From NCBI GenBank assembly GCA_937864115.1, contig CALMII010000035.1, positions 1 through 64,000 of the forward strand: a stretch of DNA of 64,000 bases. The letters run 5' to 3'. Under the pieces are notes generated by a model that saw nothing but the letters and a program-made list of their open reading frames with translations, made no database searches and was not told the DNA's origin. Positions 9,655 to 18,800 of this stretch are shown here, one piece after another. How positions within the stretch are numbered: position 1 is the stretch's first letter; every line of letters begins with the position of its first letter. Source of the stretch: an uncultured Steroidobacter sp. (lineage in GTDB: Bacteria; Pseudomonadota; Gammaproteobacteria; Steroidobacterales; Steroidobacteraceae). Both the position numbers and the translations under genes were made by a program.

Positions 9655-10584
9655 CTAACCCACTAACGCCACCACCTCCTCACGCTGCTTCACCGTCAGC
9701 AACGGCCCGAACCCCGCCTGCAGATTGTCGCTCTGTCGCTCCGGCTTGCCCGTCGCGGGAATCACCGCCGTCACCGCCTCGAAGCTCAGCGAATACTTCA
9801 GGAACATCTGCGCCCATGAAGTCACGCCGGCCTCTGCCGCCCAGGCCGGCAGTGATTTGCCCTGCACCTGCCGGAACAGCGCGCCGTCGTTGAAGTTGCG
9901 ATTGGTCAGCACCGCGACGCCGAGTTCCTGCGCCAGCGGCAGCACGCGCTTCTCGATGCCGCGATTCGTGACCGAGTGATTGATCTGCAGGAAATCGGGC
10001 TTCGTTGCCCGCACGACTTCGGCGAGTTCGTCGTGCGCCGAATCGAGATAGTGCGTGACGCCGACGTAGCGGACCTTGCCCTGCTTCTTCAGTTCGCGCG
10101 CCACCTCGATCTGCGTCTTCCAGTCGCGCAGGTTGTGGACCTGCAGCAGTTCGACCTTGTCCGTCTGCAGCCGCTTCAACGTACTCGCGAACTGCGCGAA
10201 GCCTGCTTCGCGGCCGGAAACGCCGGAGAGCTTGGTAGCAAGGAAGCATTGCTTGCGATAGCCGCCGCCGGCGAGCAGCGGGCCGAGATTGTCCTCGGCA
10301 TTGCTGTAGGTCGGCGCGGTGTCGATCAGGCTCGCGCCGCCGGCGAAGAAGCGCTTCAGCACGTCCTTCAGTGCCTCGTATTCGGCGCCGCCTTGCGAGA
10401 CCTCGAAACTTCCGGACGTTCCCATGCCGATGACGGGGACCCGTTCGCTCGAGGAGGGGATCGGCCGTTTGAGCATCGATCCGGTTGCTGCGGCCAGCGA
10501 CAGACTCGTCGGCAGCGCCTGCAGCAGCATCGAGCCGGCTACCGTGAAAGAAGCAGTGCCGAGAAAGCGGCGACGGGTGGTCAT
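9655..10584 (-). CDS. Aldo/keto reductase with Tat signal peptide
   Basis: The 309-residue protein begins MTTRRRFLGTASF, a twin-arginine signal, so it is probably exported folded with its cofactor. The aldo/keto reductase tetrad is complete: Asp88 and Tyr93 (IDTAPTYSNAED), Lys118 (LATKLSG) and His150 (LLQVHNL). Family members use NAD(P)H to reduce aldehydes or sugars; an NAD(P)H enzyme in the periplasm is unusual unless the cofactor is tightly bound. It lies downstream of, and in the same direction as, the hexuronate transporter, but a 163-bp gap with an inverted-repeat element separates them, so co-transcription is uncertain. Substrate unknown. Confidence 0.85.
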   Translation of the reverse strand: MTTRRRFLGTASFTVAGSMLLQALPTSLSLAAATGSMLKRPIPSSSERVPVIGMGTSGSFEVSQGGAEYEALKDVLKRFFAGGASLIDTAPTYSNAEDNLGPLLAGGGYRKQCFLATKLSGVSGREAGFAQFASTLKRLQTDKVELLQVHNLRDWKTQIEVARELKKQGKVRYVGVTHYLDSAHDELAEVVRATKPDFLQINHSVTNRGIEKRVLPLAQELGVAVLTNRNFNDGALFRQVQGKSLPAWAAEAGVTSWAQMFLKYSLSFEAVTAVIPATGKPERQSDNLQAGFGPLLTVKQREEVVALVG

Positions 10585-10666
10585 GGGATGTCCTCGCGAT
10601 GAGCCAGAGAGTGCGCACGATAGTCGTCGCAGGAACGCCTGTCAGCGTGGTTTGTGACAGTCGCGG

Positions 10667-10748
10667 GGAGAATGGCCGCAAAAAGGCGCAAAGCTCGCAA
10701 GAGAGAATCTTTTTCTGCGTCCTTTGTACCTTCTTGCGGCCATTCTCC
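10667..10748. repeat. CGCAAA-type inverted-repeat element, copy 1
   Basis: Outer arms GGAGAATGGCCGCAA and TTGCGGCCATTCTCC are perfect complements. Inside are GCGCAAAGC and CTGCGTCCTTTG blocks. It sits at the stop codon of the ExuT-like gene, so RNA from that gene would end in a long stem. A related element is at 26996-27064. Confidence 0.75.
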
Positions 10749-12241
10749 TATCCGGCCTTCTTCACTCCCGCATGGATCAGCGCGACGCCGATGAGGATCA
10801 CTCCCGCCGCGGCCGTGACGGCCGTGGCCGCGCCCGACAGCGTCGCCGCCTGCACGCACGTTTCCCAGTTCAGTGCGATCAGCGCCGTCAGTGCGATGCC
10901 GATCAGCATGACGACGATCCCGGCGATGGCGAGCGGTACGCAGGCGCGCGTCGTGTCGACGCCGCGCGCCATGTCGACCGGGTCGAAGCGTCCGCGCAGC
11001 CACAGGAAGAACAGCAGCAGCGCGAGCGGATGCAGCAGCCCTGCGCTCACGAACACGATCTGCTGATTGCCGGTCCATTGCACCGCGAGGGCTGCGAGCA
11101 GCGTCATGAACATGCCGCCGATGCCGCCGGTGGTCGATCCCAGGCCGACGACCGAGCCCGAGACGCGCGCGGGAAACAGATCGATGGCCGACGTGAACAG
11201 GTTGGCCGACCACGCCTGGTGTGCGGCCGTGGCGAGCGCGATCAGGCCGACGCTGACGGCGAAGCTGTCGGTGTAATACGCGACGATCGCGCCGGGCATG
11301 CAGGCGGCGGCGATGAACATGGTCGTGAGGCGCGCGCGGCCCACGGCCCAGCCGCGCTGGATCAGGTGGCCGGACAGCCAGCCGCCCGCGATCGAGCCGA
11401 CGGTCGCGCCGGTATAGATGAGCGCCAGCAGCGAGGCGCTGCGCAGCGGATTCTGGCCGCGTTCGCGTTCGAGATACGACGGCAGCCAGAACAGGAAGAA
11501 CCACCACACCGGATCGGTGATGAGCTTGCCGATCAGGAACGGCCAGATCTGCCGGTAGCGCAGCAACTGCGTCCAAGGCACGACGATCGCTTCGCGCGCG
11601 GGCGGCTGGCCGGCGCGGATGTAGTCCAGTTCGGCCGGCGAGACGCGCGGATGTTCTTCGGGCGGATGAAACATGCGCTGCCAGAAGAACAGCCAGACGA
11701 CACCGATGGCGCCGATGGCGACGAACGCGGACTGCCAGCCGAACGTGATGGCCAGCCACACGGTCACGAACGACACCATCACGCCGATGTTCGCGCCCGA
11801 GTTGAACACGCCGGTGGCGAGCGCGCGTTCCTGCTGTGGAAACCACATCGCCACGGCCTTGATCGAGGCAGGAAAATTCGCGGCCTCGGCGACGCCGAGG
11901 AAGAAGCGCACCAGCACGAAGCCGAGCACGGTGCCGACCAGCCCATGCGCAGCGGCCATCGCCGACCACAGGATCAGTGCCCACGCGAGACTGCGTTTCA
12001 CGCCGTAGCGATCGATCAGCCGCCCGGCGAGCGACGGCGCCGCGGCATAGGCCACGGTGAACGCGAACGTGACCCAGCCGTAGTCGATGTCGGTCCAGCC
12101 CAGGTGCGCCTGAAGCGTGGTTTTCAGAACCGACAGTGCATTGCGATCGACGTAGTTGATCGTCGTCGCGAAGAACAGCAGGCCGCAGATCCACCAGCGG
12201 TAGCGGCCGCCGGTGGCGCGGGCGGAAATCGCGTCGCTCAT
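10748..12241 (-). CDS. exuT: MFS hexuronate transporter, ExuT-like (anion:cation symporter family)
   Basis: The 497-residue inner-membrane protein has about 12-14 hydrophobic segments. It carries the MFS loop motif GRLIDRYGVKR and the family-typical N-terminus WWICGLLFFATTINYVDRNALSVL. Members of this family import glucuronate or galacturonate with protons. The start overlaps the stop of the GH3 gene (ATGA), so both are translated from one mRNA. A longer C-terminal tail with two extra hydrophobic stretches (about residues 425-490) goes beyond the usual ExuT length of about 430. Together with GH67 and ManD it gives a route from glucuronoxylan to cytoplasmic glucuronate. Confidence 0.9.
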   Translation of the reverse strand: MSDAISARATGGRYRWWICGLLFFATTINYVDRNALSVLKTTLQAHLGWTDIDYGWVTFAFTVAYAAAPSLAGRLIDRYGVKRSLAWALILWSAMAAAHGLVGTVLGFVLVRFFLGVAEAANFPASIKAVAMWFPQQERALATGVFNSGANIGVMVSFVTVWLAITFGWQSAFVAIGAIGVVWLFFWQRMFHPPEEHPRVSPAELDYIRAGQPPAREAIVVPWTQLLRYRQIWPFLIGKLITDPVWWFFLFWLPSYLERERGQNPLRSASLLALIYTGATVGSIAGGWLSGHLIQRGWAVGRARLTTMFIAAACMPGAIVAYYTDSFAVSVGLIALATAAHQAWSANLFTSAIDLFPARVSGSVVGLGSTTGGIGGMFMTLLAALAVQWTGNQQIVFVSAGLLHPLALLLFFLWLRGRFDPVDMARGVDTTRACVPLAIAGIVVMLIGIALTALIALNWETCVQAATLSGAATAVTAAAGVILIGVALIHAGVKKAG

Positions 12242-14592
12242 TGAGCGACGACGAGCGTGGCCGATTTCAGATCGACGCTGTTCGCGCCGGCGGAGATCGT
12301 GAACTCGCCTGGCTCCACTGCGAACTTCATGGCTTCGTTCCAGAAGCCGAGTTCGTCGCTGCCGAGTTTGAACGTCACGGTGGTCGCCGCGCCCGGCTGC
12401 AGGCTCACGCGGCGGAAGCCCTTCAGTTCCTTGAGCGGACGCGTCACCGAACTCACGACATCGCGCACGTAGAGTTGCACGACCTCATCGCCCGCGAGCG
12501 CGCCGGTGTTGCGCACGTCGACGGACACGTCGACCGTACCGTTCGTGCCGATCTGCGCCGCCGACAGGCGCGGCGTGCCGATCTCGAACGTCGTGTACGA
12601 CAGGCCGAAGCCGAAGGGAAACAGCGGTTCCTTCGAGTCGAAGTGATAACCGCGATGCGCGCTCGGCTTCTGCGCGTAGTACATCGGCAGCTGGCCCACC
12701 GAACGCGCGATCGTGACGGGCAGCTTGCCGCCGGGATTGGCATCGCCGAACAGGATGTCGGCCAGCGCGGTGCCGCCTTCCTGGCCCGCATACCAGCCTT
12801 CGACGAGGGCATTAGCCTTCTCGACGACTTCGGGAATCGACAGCGGCTGGCCGTTGATCAGCACGACCGTCACGGGCTTGCCGAGCGCGAAGATCGCATC
12901 GGCGAGTTCCTGCTGTTCGCCAATGAGTCCCAGTTCGTCGCGATCGCCGAGATGATTCGTCGCCCAGGCCTCGCGGAACACGGCGCTGGTGCCGCCGATG
13001 ACGAGCACGACGCTGTCTGCGCCCTTCGCGACTGCCACCGCTTCGGCGATGAGACGGCGATTGGCCGCCGGGTCGGCGAGTGTCACTTCGTCGGTGTACC
13101 AGTCGCCGCTGTCGGTAAGGCGTACACCTTCGGCGTACGTCACTTTCACGCGATTACCGACCTTGGCGCGGATGCCGTCGAGCACGCTCACCGCCTGGCG
13201 CGGCACGTTGGAATAGCCGCCGAGATCGACGCGCGCCGCGTTGGGACCGATGACCGCGAGCGTCTGCAACGACTGCGCGCGCAACGGCAGCGTGCCGTCG
13301 TTCTTGAGCAGCACCACGGATTTGCGCGCCGCCTCCAGCGCCAGCGCGCGCGCTTCGGCATTGCCGGTGATGGCCACCGCGCGCTTCGCATCGGCGTAGG
13401 GACTCTCGAACATGCCGGCAAGAAACTTCAGTCGCAGCATGCGACGCACCGCTTCGTCGATGCGCTGCTGCGTCACCAGGCCCTGTTGCAGCGCCTGCGG
13501 CAGCAGCGAGAACGACTTGCCGTCCGGCAGATCGATGTCGACCCCGGCGTTGAGCGCACGCGCCGCCGCGTGCACGCCATCGCTTTCGAGTTGATGCACC
13601 TTGATCAGCTCTTCGATGGCGAAGTAGTCGCTGACCACGGCGCCCTGAAAACCCATTTCGCCGCGCAGGATGTCCTGCAGCAGCCAGCGGTTGGCATGCG
13701 AGGGAATGCCGTCGATCTCGTTGTACGAAGCCATCACGGCCTGCGCATTGCCGCGTTTGATCGCTGCGGCGAACGGCGGAAAGAACGTCGTGCGCAGCAC
13801 GCGTTCGGAAATGCTGGCCGGGCCGACATTGGTGCCGCTTTCGGGCTGGCCGTGACCGGTCATGTGCTTGAGCGTCACCAGCACGCGATCCGGTGCGAGC
13901 GGCAGCGACTCGCCCTGGAAGCCGCGCACCACGGCGACGCCGAGTTCGCTGACCAGGTAGGGATCTTCGCCGTAGGTTTCCTCGATGCGGCCCCAGCGCG
14001 GATCGCGAGCGACGTCGACCACCGGCGCCAGCACCTGCTGTACGCCGCGCGCGCGGATCTCGCGCGCCACGACCGTGAATATGCGCTCCAGCAGTTGCGG
14101 ATCCCAGGAACTCGCGAGCGCGATCGATTGCGGGAAGCTCGTGGCATTGCGCGCCGCGTAGCCGTGCAGGCCTTCTTCGTGGAACAGCACCGGAATGCCC
14201 AGGCGCGTCTGGGTCAGGGCGTGACGCTGGATGGCATTGATCAGCTCGACCGTATCGCGCTCGTCGCGAAAAGGCGTCTGCAATGCGCTGCCCGCTTCCT
14301 GCAGGTCGCTCGGCCGTCCGAACTGACCGATGCCGGCCGGATAGAGCTGGCGCGCCTTCGCAGAATCGAACTGGCCGCGCGCCGTCAGGATCGCGTTCTT
14401 CTCGGTCCACACCGTGGTGATCTGCGCGATCTTTTCCTCGAGCGTCATGCGTCCGAGCAGGTCTTCCACGCGCGCGTCGATCAGTGCCTGAGGATCCTTG
14501 TAGACCGGCGCGGCTTCGCGCGCCGACGCCGCAGCGGCAAGACACAGCAGGACGGCGAAGCTCGCCAGCAGGCGGGTGCCAGTCGTTTTCAT
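12238..14592 (-). CDS. GH3 beta-glucosidase/beta-xylosidase, BglX-like
   Basis: The 784-residue secreted enzyme has a signal peptide (LLASFAVLLCLAAAASAREA). It has the standard GH3 layout: TIM barrel with KHMTGHG and nucleophile Asp322 in VVSDYFAI, alpha/beta sandwich, then an FnIII-like domain (VRNTGALAGDEVVQLYVRD). Unlike the GH3 at 6460-9123 it lacks PA14. A LacI-type operator lies at 14634-14647, about 45 bp upstream of the start, so expression is probably controlled with the other xylan genes. It is co-transcribed with the ExuT-like gene. Activity on xylo-oligosaccharides is likely from context, but a beta-glucosidase role is possible. Confidence 0.92.
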   Translation of the reverse strand: MKTTGTRLLASFAVLLCLAAAASAREAAPVYKDPQALIDARVEDLLGRMTLEEKIAQITTVWTEKNAILTARGQFDSAKARQLYPAGIGQFGRPSDLQEAGSALQTPFRDERDTVELINAIQRHALTQTRLGIPVLFHEEGLHGYAARNATSFPQSIALASSWDPQLLERIFTVVAREIRARGVQQVLAPVVDVARDPRWGRIEETYGEDPYLVSELGVAVVRGFQGESLPLAPDRVLVTLKHMTGHGQPESGTNVGPASISERVLRTTFFPPFAAAIKRGNAQAVMASYNEIDGIPSHANRWLLQDILRGEMGFQGAVVSDYFAIEELIKVHQLESDGVHAAARALNAGVDIDLPDGKSFSLLPQALQQGLVTQQRIDEAVRRMLRLKFLAGMFESPYADAKRAVAITGNAEARALALEAARKSVVLLKNDGTLPLRAQSLQTLAVIGPNAARVDLGGYSNVPRQAVSVLDGIRAKVGNRVKVTYAEGVRLTDSGDWYTDEVTLADPAANRRLIAEAVAVAKGADSVVLVIGGTSAVFREAWATNHLGDRDELGLIGEQQELADAIFALGKPVTVVLINGQPLSIPEVVEKANALVEGWYAGQEGGTALADILFGDANPGGKLPVTIARSVGQLPMYYAQKPSAHRGYHFDSKEPLFPFGFGLSYTTFEIGTPRLSAAQIGTNGTVDVSVDVRNTGALAGDEVVQLYVRDVVSSVTRPLKELKGFRRVSLQPGAATTVTFKLGSDELGFWNEAMKFAVEPGEFTISAGANSVDLKSATLVVAQ

Positions 14593-14633
14593 CGTGGTTC
14601 CCCCGGACTGAGTCCCTGGATCGTGCGATTGGA

Positions 14634-14647
14634 TGGTAACGGTATCA
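14634..14647. promoter_or_regulatory. Predicted LacI-family operator (site 2)
   Basis: TGGTAACGGTATCA differs by one base from the reverse complement of the site at 945-958. It lies in the 87-bp gap between the GntR gene and the GH3 gene, in the promoter of the latter. Confidence 0.72.
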
Positions 14648-14679
14648 TTTCTGGTGCAACACTTGTCCGGCGCGCCTGC

Positions 14680-15459
14680 TCAGATGGCGGAGCGGCGTGC
14701 CACTTCCTTGCGCTTGGAGGCGGCTTCGGAGCGCGCGCGTTCGACGGCGTCGGTTTCGGTCGCTTCCAGGATGGAGGCGATCACGCGATCGAGATGGTTG
14801 TGCATCGCCTTGCGCGCGGCCTTCGGGTCGCGCGCCTGCAGCGCGCTGAAGATGGCGAGGTGATCGTCGTGCCGCGGCTGCACGCCGGCATCGCGCGCGC
14901 GATCGAACATTTCGCGGCACATGGGCGACTTGTAGCGCATGTCCCAGAGCGTCTCGACCACCGAGGCCAGCGCTGCATTGCCCGTGGCTTCGGCGATCGT
15001 GATGTGGAAATTGCGGTCGGCCTGTTCGCCGGCGTCGTTGTCGGTGTTGGCGGCGAGTTCGCGCAGCAGCGCGGCGAGCCGGGCGATTTCTTCGTCGGTG
15101 ATGATGGCCGCGGCGAGCGCAGCCGATTCGCCTTCCACCAGTCGTCGCGCTTCAGTCACTTCGAACGGACCGATGTCCGGTTCCTGCGGCGCACTGTCCT
15201 GCGGCGGTGCCTCGGTGATGTAGATCCCGGAGCCGCGGCGCGCTTCGGCAATGCCGCGAATCTCCAGCGCAATCATCGCCTCGCGAATCGTGGCGCGACT
15301 GACGTCGAATTCCTCGGCCAGCTCGCGTTCCGGCGGCAGGCGATCTCCCGGTCGATAGGTGCCGCCGCGGATCGAGGCGACGATGGCATTCGCCACCTTG
15401 ACGTAGAGCTTGGGGGCATTGTGGGGGCCGATGTCCGCGAATCTTTTGTTGTGTGGCAC
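14680..15459 (-). CDS. GntR-family regulator, FadR/FCD subfamily (UxuR/ExuR-like)
   Basis: A winged helix (KLYVKVANAIVASIRGGTYR, RLPPERELAEEFDVSRATIREAMIALE) is followed by an all-helical FCD ligand domain with metal-type residues (DRNFHITIAEATGN; HDDHLAIFSAL). FCD regulators commonly respond to hexuronates or other carboxylic acids. GTG 15459 was chosen (259 residues); the frame stays open to a TTG at 15540, but that extension covers a palindrome at 15499-15511 that looks like the autoregulatory operator. Position between the hexuronate transporter operon and the TonB receptor supports a hexuronate-responsive repressor. Start and ligand are inferred. Confidence 0.88.
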   Translation of the reverse strand: MPHNKRFADIGPHNAPKLYVKVANAIVASIRGGTYRPGDRLPPERELAEEFDVSRATIREAMIALEIRGIAEARRGSGIYITEAPPQDSAPQEPDIGPFEVTEARRLVEGESAALAAAIITDEEIARLAALLRELAANTDNDAGEQADRNFHITIAEATGNAALASVVETLWDMRYKSPMCREMFDRARDAGVQPRHDDHLAIFSALQARDPKAARKAMHNHLDRVIASILEATETDAVERARSEAASKRKEVARRSAI

Positions 15460-15498
15460 AGCGTTCTTGGCGCGAGGGGAGGCGACGCAGGAGATTGA

Positions 15499-15511
15499 TT
15501 GGTCTGGCCAA
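15499..15511. promoter_or_regulatory. GntR/FadR-type operator near the regulator start
   Basis: TTGGTCTGGCCAA is a palindrome with GGTC-N-GRCC arms, the usual FadR/FCD operator form. It lies about 40 bp upstream of the chosen GntR start, as expected for autoregulation. Confidence 0.6.
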
Positions 15512-15545
15512 TTATTGCCGTGCAATCGCGCGGCATACAAGACTC

Positions 15546-15557
15546 ATCTGGCCAGAT
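15546..15557. promoter_or_regulatory. 12-bp perfect palindrome
   Basis: ATCTGGCCAGAT is perfectly self-complementary. It lies 34 bp from the TTGGTCTGGCCAA site and shares its TGGCCA core, so it may be a second regulator site. Confidence 0.4.
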
Positions 15558-15595
15558 CCGGATGCGATGCGACAATTTCCCGCGGAAATCCTGTG

Positions 15596-15625
15596 TTGAC
15601 AAGTCAGCTCAGGCCAAACTAGAGT
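15596..15625 (+). promoter_or_regulatory. Sigma70-like promoter for the TonB receptor gene
   Basis: A perfect -35 box TTGACA (15596-15601) is followed after 18 bp by TAGAGT (15620-15625; 4 of 6 matches to TATAAT). The predicted transcription start, about 15632, falls inside a GntR-type site. Confidence 0.6.
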
Positions 15626-15629
15626 CGAC

Positions 15630-15671
15630 TGGACTGACCACTATGGCCGATGTGCATAGGTGGTCTGACCT
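15630..15671. promoter_or_regulatory. Two GntR/FadR-type operator sites over and after the promoter
   Basis: TGGACTGACCA (15630-15640) overlaps the predicted transcription start. TGGTCTGACCT (15661-15671) follows 21 bp later, with the arms GGTC/GACC around one base. Both resemble the site at 15499-15511. Binding here would block transcription of the receptor gene. Confidence 0.6.
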
Positions 15672-15737
15672 GAAAAACCCAGCGGCACTGGGCGAGTTTG
15701 GTTGCGAACGGTGGCCGCTGTTTTATTTGTCGCCGAA

Positions 15738-15751
15738 TGGTAGCGGTATCA
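15738..15751. promoter_or_regulatory. Predicted LacI-family operator (site 3)
   Basis: TGGTAGCGGTATCA matches site 2 at 13 of 14 positions. It lies in the leader of the TonB receptor gene, about 105 bp downstream of the TTGACA promoter. It could act as a roadblock, or control a second, weaker promoter (TTGCGA 15702-15707, TATTTG 15724-15729). Confidence 0.68.
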
Positions 15752-15820
15752 GTCGTCATGCAAAGGCGCAGATCGCTGACGCAGGTGGCGCATTACGAAT
15801 ACGACAATGCAGGGGGAGCC

Positions 15821-18800
15821 ATGAACAACAGCATCAACGATCGTCGATCGGGTCACGCGTCCATTCTCGGCGCATGCATTGCGGCCATCGTCGGCTCGGC
15901 GCCGACCGTCCAGGCCGCCGAGACTGCCAGCAGCCAGCCGCTCGAAGAAGTCATCGTGACCGGCTTCCGCAAGAGCCTCGAGGATTCGACCGATGCCAAG
16001 CGCGAGGCGGTCGGCTTCGTGGACGCGATTTTCGCCGAGGACATCGGCAAGTTCCCGGACACCAACATCGCGGAGTCATTCAACCGCATTCCCGGCATCA
16101 CCATCACGCGTGAAGTCACCGGCGAGGGCCTGAATATCGCCATTCGGGGCCTCGGCACCAACTTCACCCGCATCCTGCTGAACGACGCACCGGTCGCGAT
16201 TGCCTCGACGGGGCGTACCGATGCGCAGAGCACCAACCGCGAGGTCGATCTCGATCTGTTTCCGACGGAACTGTTTTCGCAACTCACGGTAAACAAGACA
16301 TCGAATGCGCGGACGCTCGAAGGCGGCGCCGCGGGCACGGTCAACATGCGCAGCGCGCGGCCGTTCGACAACGAGGGAACTCAGCTGACCTATTCAATCC
16401 AGGGATCCGACAACAGCAATGCCGACGGTACCGGCGCCCGCGGGTCCATCGTCGCCAGCGGCACCTGGGGCGCCTTCGGCGCATTGGCCGGCGTGGTCGG
16501 CGTGCACAACAAGGTCAGGACGACCGGGTTCGAAACCATCGGCTGGACCAATGCCAATCTGAGCGAGGCGCAAGCCGGCGCCGGCGTCGCACGCAACACG
16601 ACCGGCGGCGGCAACTGGACGATTCCGGCGGCGGTGCCCGCGAATGCGGGCAATGGACTCACACCCGACACCGTCGTCGATCGCGCTTTCCTGCTGGCGA
16701 ACAATCCCGGACTGAGCATCCAGCAGATCGACAACGCCCTCATTCCGCGCCTGGGCCGACCGGCCGAAGAGTTCGGCACGAAGGATCGCTACAACGGCAT
16801 CGTCAGTCTCGAGTTCCGGCCCAGCGATGATCTGCACTTCTTCCTCGACTCCATGTATGGCAAGAAGGAAAACGACCTGGAGCGCATCGACATGAACTGG
16901 GTCGGGCGCAACGGGGCCATGATTCCGCTGAACCTGCAGGTCGACCGCGAGAACTGCGCCAACGGCTGCGTGGTGACCAGCGGGACATTCGCCAATGCAC
17001 AGGCGTTTCTCGAATATCGGCCGTTCATCGAGGACACCGAGTACTGGGGCGTGAACCCGGGAATGTCATGGCAGTTCACGGACAGGTTGAGTCTCGACGT
17101 CCAGGGCAACTACACCAAGAGCGAGTTCCACCGGGAGTCGCCGACCTTCCTGGTGATCACGCCGGCGAGTTCGGGAATGACGGTGACCTACACGAATGAC
17201 GGCGGCATTCCGGTCATCGCCAGCAGCACCGATCTGAACGATCCGGCGAACTTCGGCTGGGCCGGTGGTCGCGTCAACATGCAGGACGAGAAGCGGGAAA
17301 CGGAAACCAAAGGTGGCCGCGCCAATCTGACGTGGGGCGATGAGACACTGAACGTGAAGTTCGGCGGCGCCTACGACGAGGTGTCACGGGAGATCAAGGC
17401 GTACGACAACAGCCAGGCGTGGCAGAACGCGGCGTGCGGCAACAACCCGAACGTCGAACTACCGGCGCCCAACAGTCAGCCCGGCTGCAACGGCCTGAAT
17501 GTGCCGGGCGCAAGTCCCCCGGGATTTCCTGCTTATCCGGGCTACGGAACCGGCTATTCCGCCGGCTTCCCGCCGCTCACATATGGGGGTTCGCTGATTC
17601 CGCAGGGCGCGTTGCAGAACTATCTGCGCCCCGGTCCCGGCTTCATCACTGCCGACTGGGCGGCTGTGGTCCGCGATTCGGGATACAACGACTTCCACAG
17701 CGTCACGCCGGAAACGGGTGCGTCCAACACCGGTGCCAGCGGCGGCCTGATCAGCGAAACGACCACGGGTCTGTACACCGAGATCAATGGCGACAGTGCG
17801 ATTGGTGCCAACCGCCTCAGATACAACGTCGGCGTGCGCTGGGTTAAGACGGAGCAGACCGTCGGCGGACGAGTGTCGCTCACGGATCCGCGCAATCCGC
17901 CGCCGCCGGCTTCCGGTCCGAATCCCGCGGACGGCGGCCTCTATCCCAATGTCGTCAGCTTCGTGGAAACGGAGACCGAGTACGAGAACTGGCTGCCGTC
18001 GGCGAGCGTGGCAATGAACATCGCCGAGAACGCGGTGATTCGCGCCGCTCTGTCGCGCACCATGACTCGACCGAATCCGAACGACATGTTGCCGGGACTG
18101 AATTTCAGCACGCCGTCCGCCGATGTCGGCACGGTGGGCAATTCGGATCTCGATCCATTCCTGTCGGACAACATCGACCTCGGTTTCGAGTACTACACCG
18201 GCGGCGCCGGATATTTCGGCGTCGCTGCGTTCCGCAAGGGGATCGAGGGATTCACGGTCCAGGGTTCGACCACCGTTCCGTTCAGCGATCTCGCGACCTA
18301 CGGTGTCACGTATGCATCGCTGACACCGACTCAACAGGCGGCCATCGATGCGCGTGGTGGTCCCGGTGTCGCCACCGTGGTTCTGAACCAGCAGATCAAC
18401 GCCAGCGGACGCCTGACCGTGAACGGCCTGGAGTTCAACTGGGTGCAGCCGCTCGACTTCCTGCTCGAGGGAATCGGACTCAGCGGCTTCGGCTTCACCG
18501 CCAACTACACCCTCATCGATCAGAAGGGCGACGGTGCCGCCCCTGCAGTGGCCATCGGCGTCGCGCCCGAGACTTATAACGCCACGTTCTACTATGAGAA
18601 CTACGGCGTCAGTGCGCGCATCTCCACCACCTACGCCGAGGGCTCGCAGGTATCGGGTCTGAACCAGAACGGCATCCCGCTGGCCGCGCTCTATGGCGAC
18701 AACTATCAGCAATGGGATTTCTCTTCGAGCTTCGACTTCGCGGAAATGTTCGGCTGGTCTGACCTGGTGCCGCAGTTGACCATCGACGTGATCAACCTGA

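Noticed and set aside
9133..9893. Open frames across the repeat-rich gap after the PA14 GH3 gene
   Set aside because: They are read through CCCCCGC and BIME-like repeats and give peptides typical of translated dispersed repeats.
12241..15498. Very long open frame of 1085 codons antisense to the GH3 and GntR genes
   Set aside because: Shadow frame caused by high GC codon bias; no motifs, while the reverse strand encodes clear GH3 and GntR proteins.
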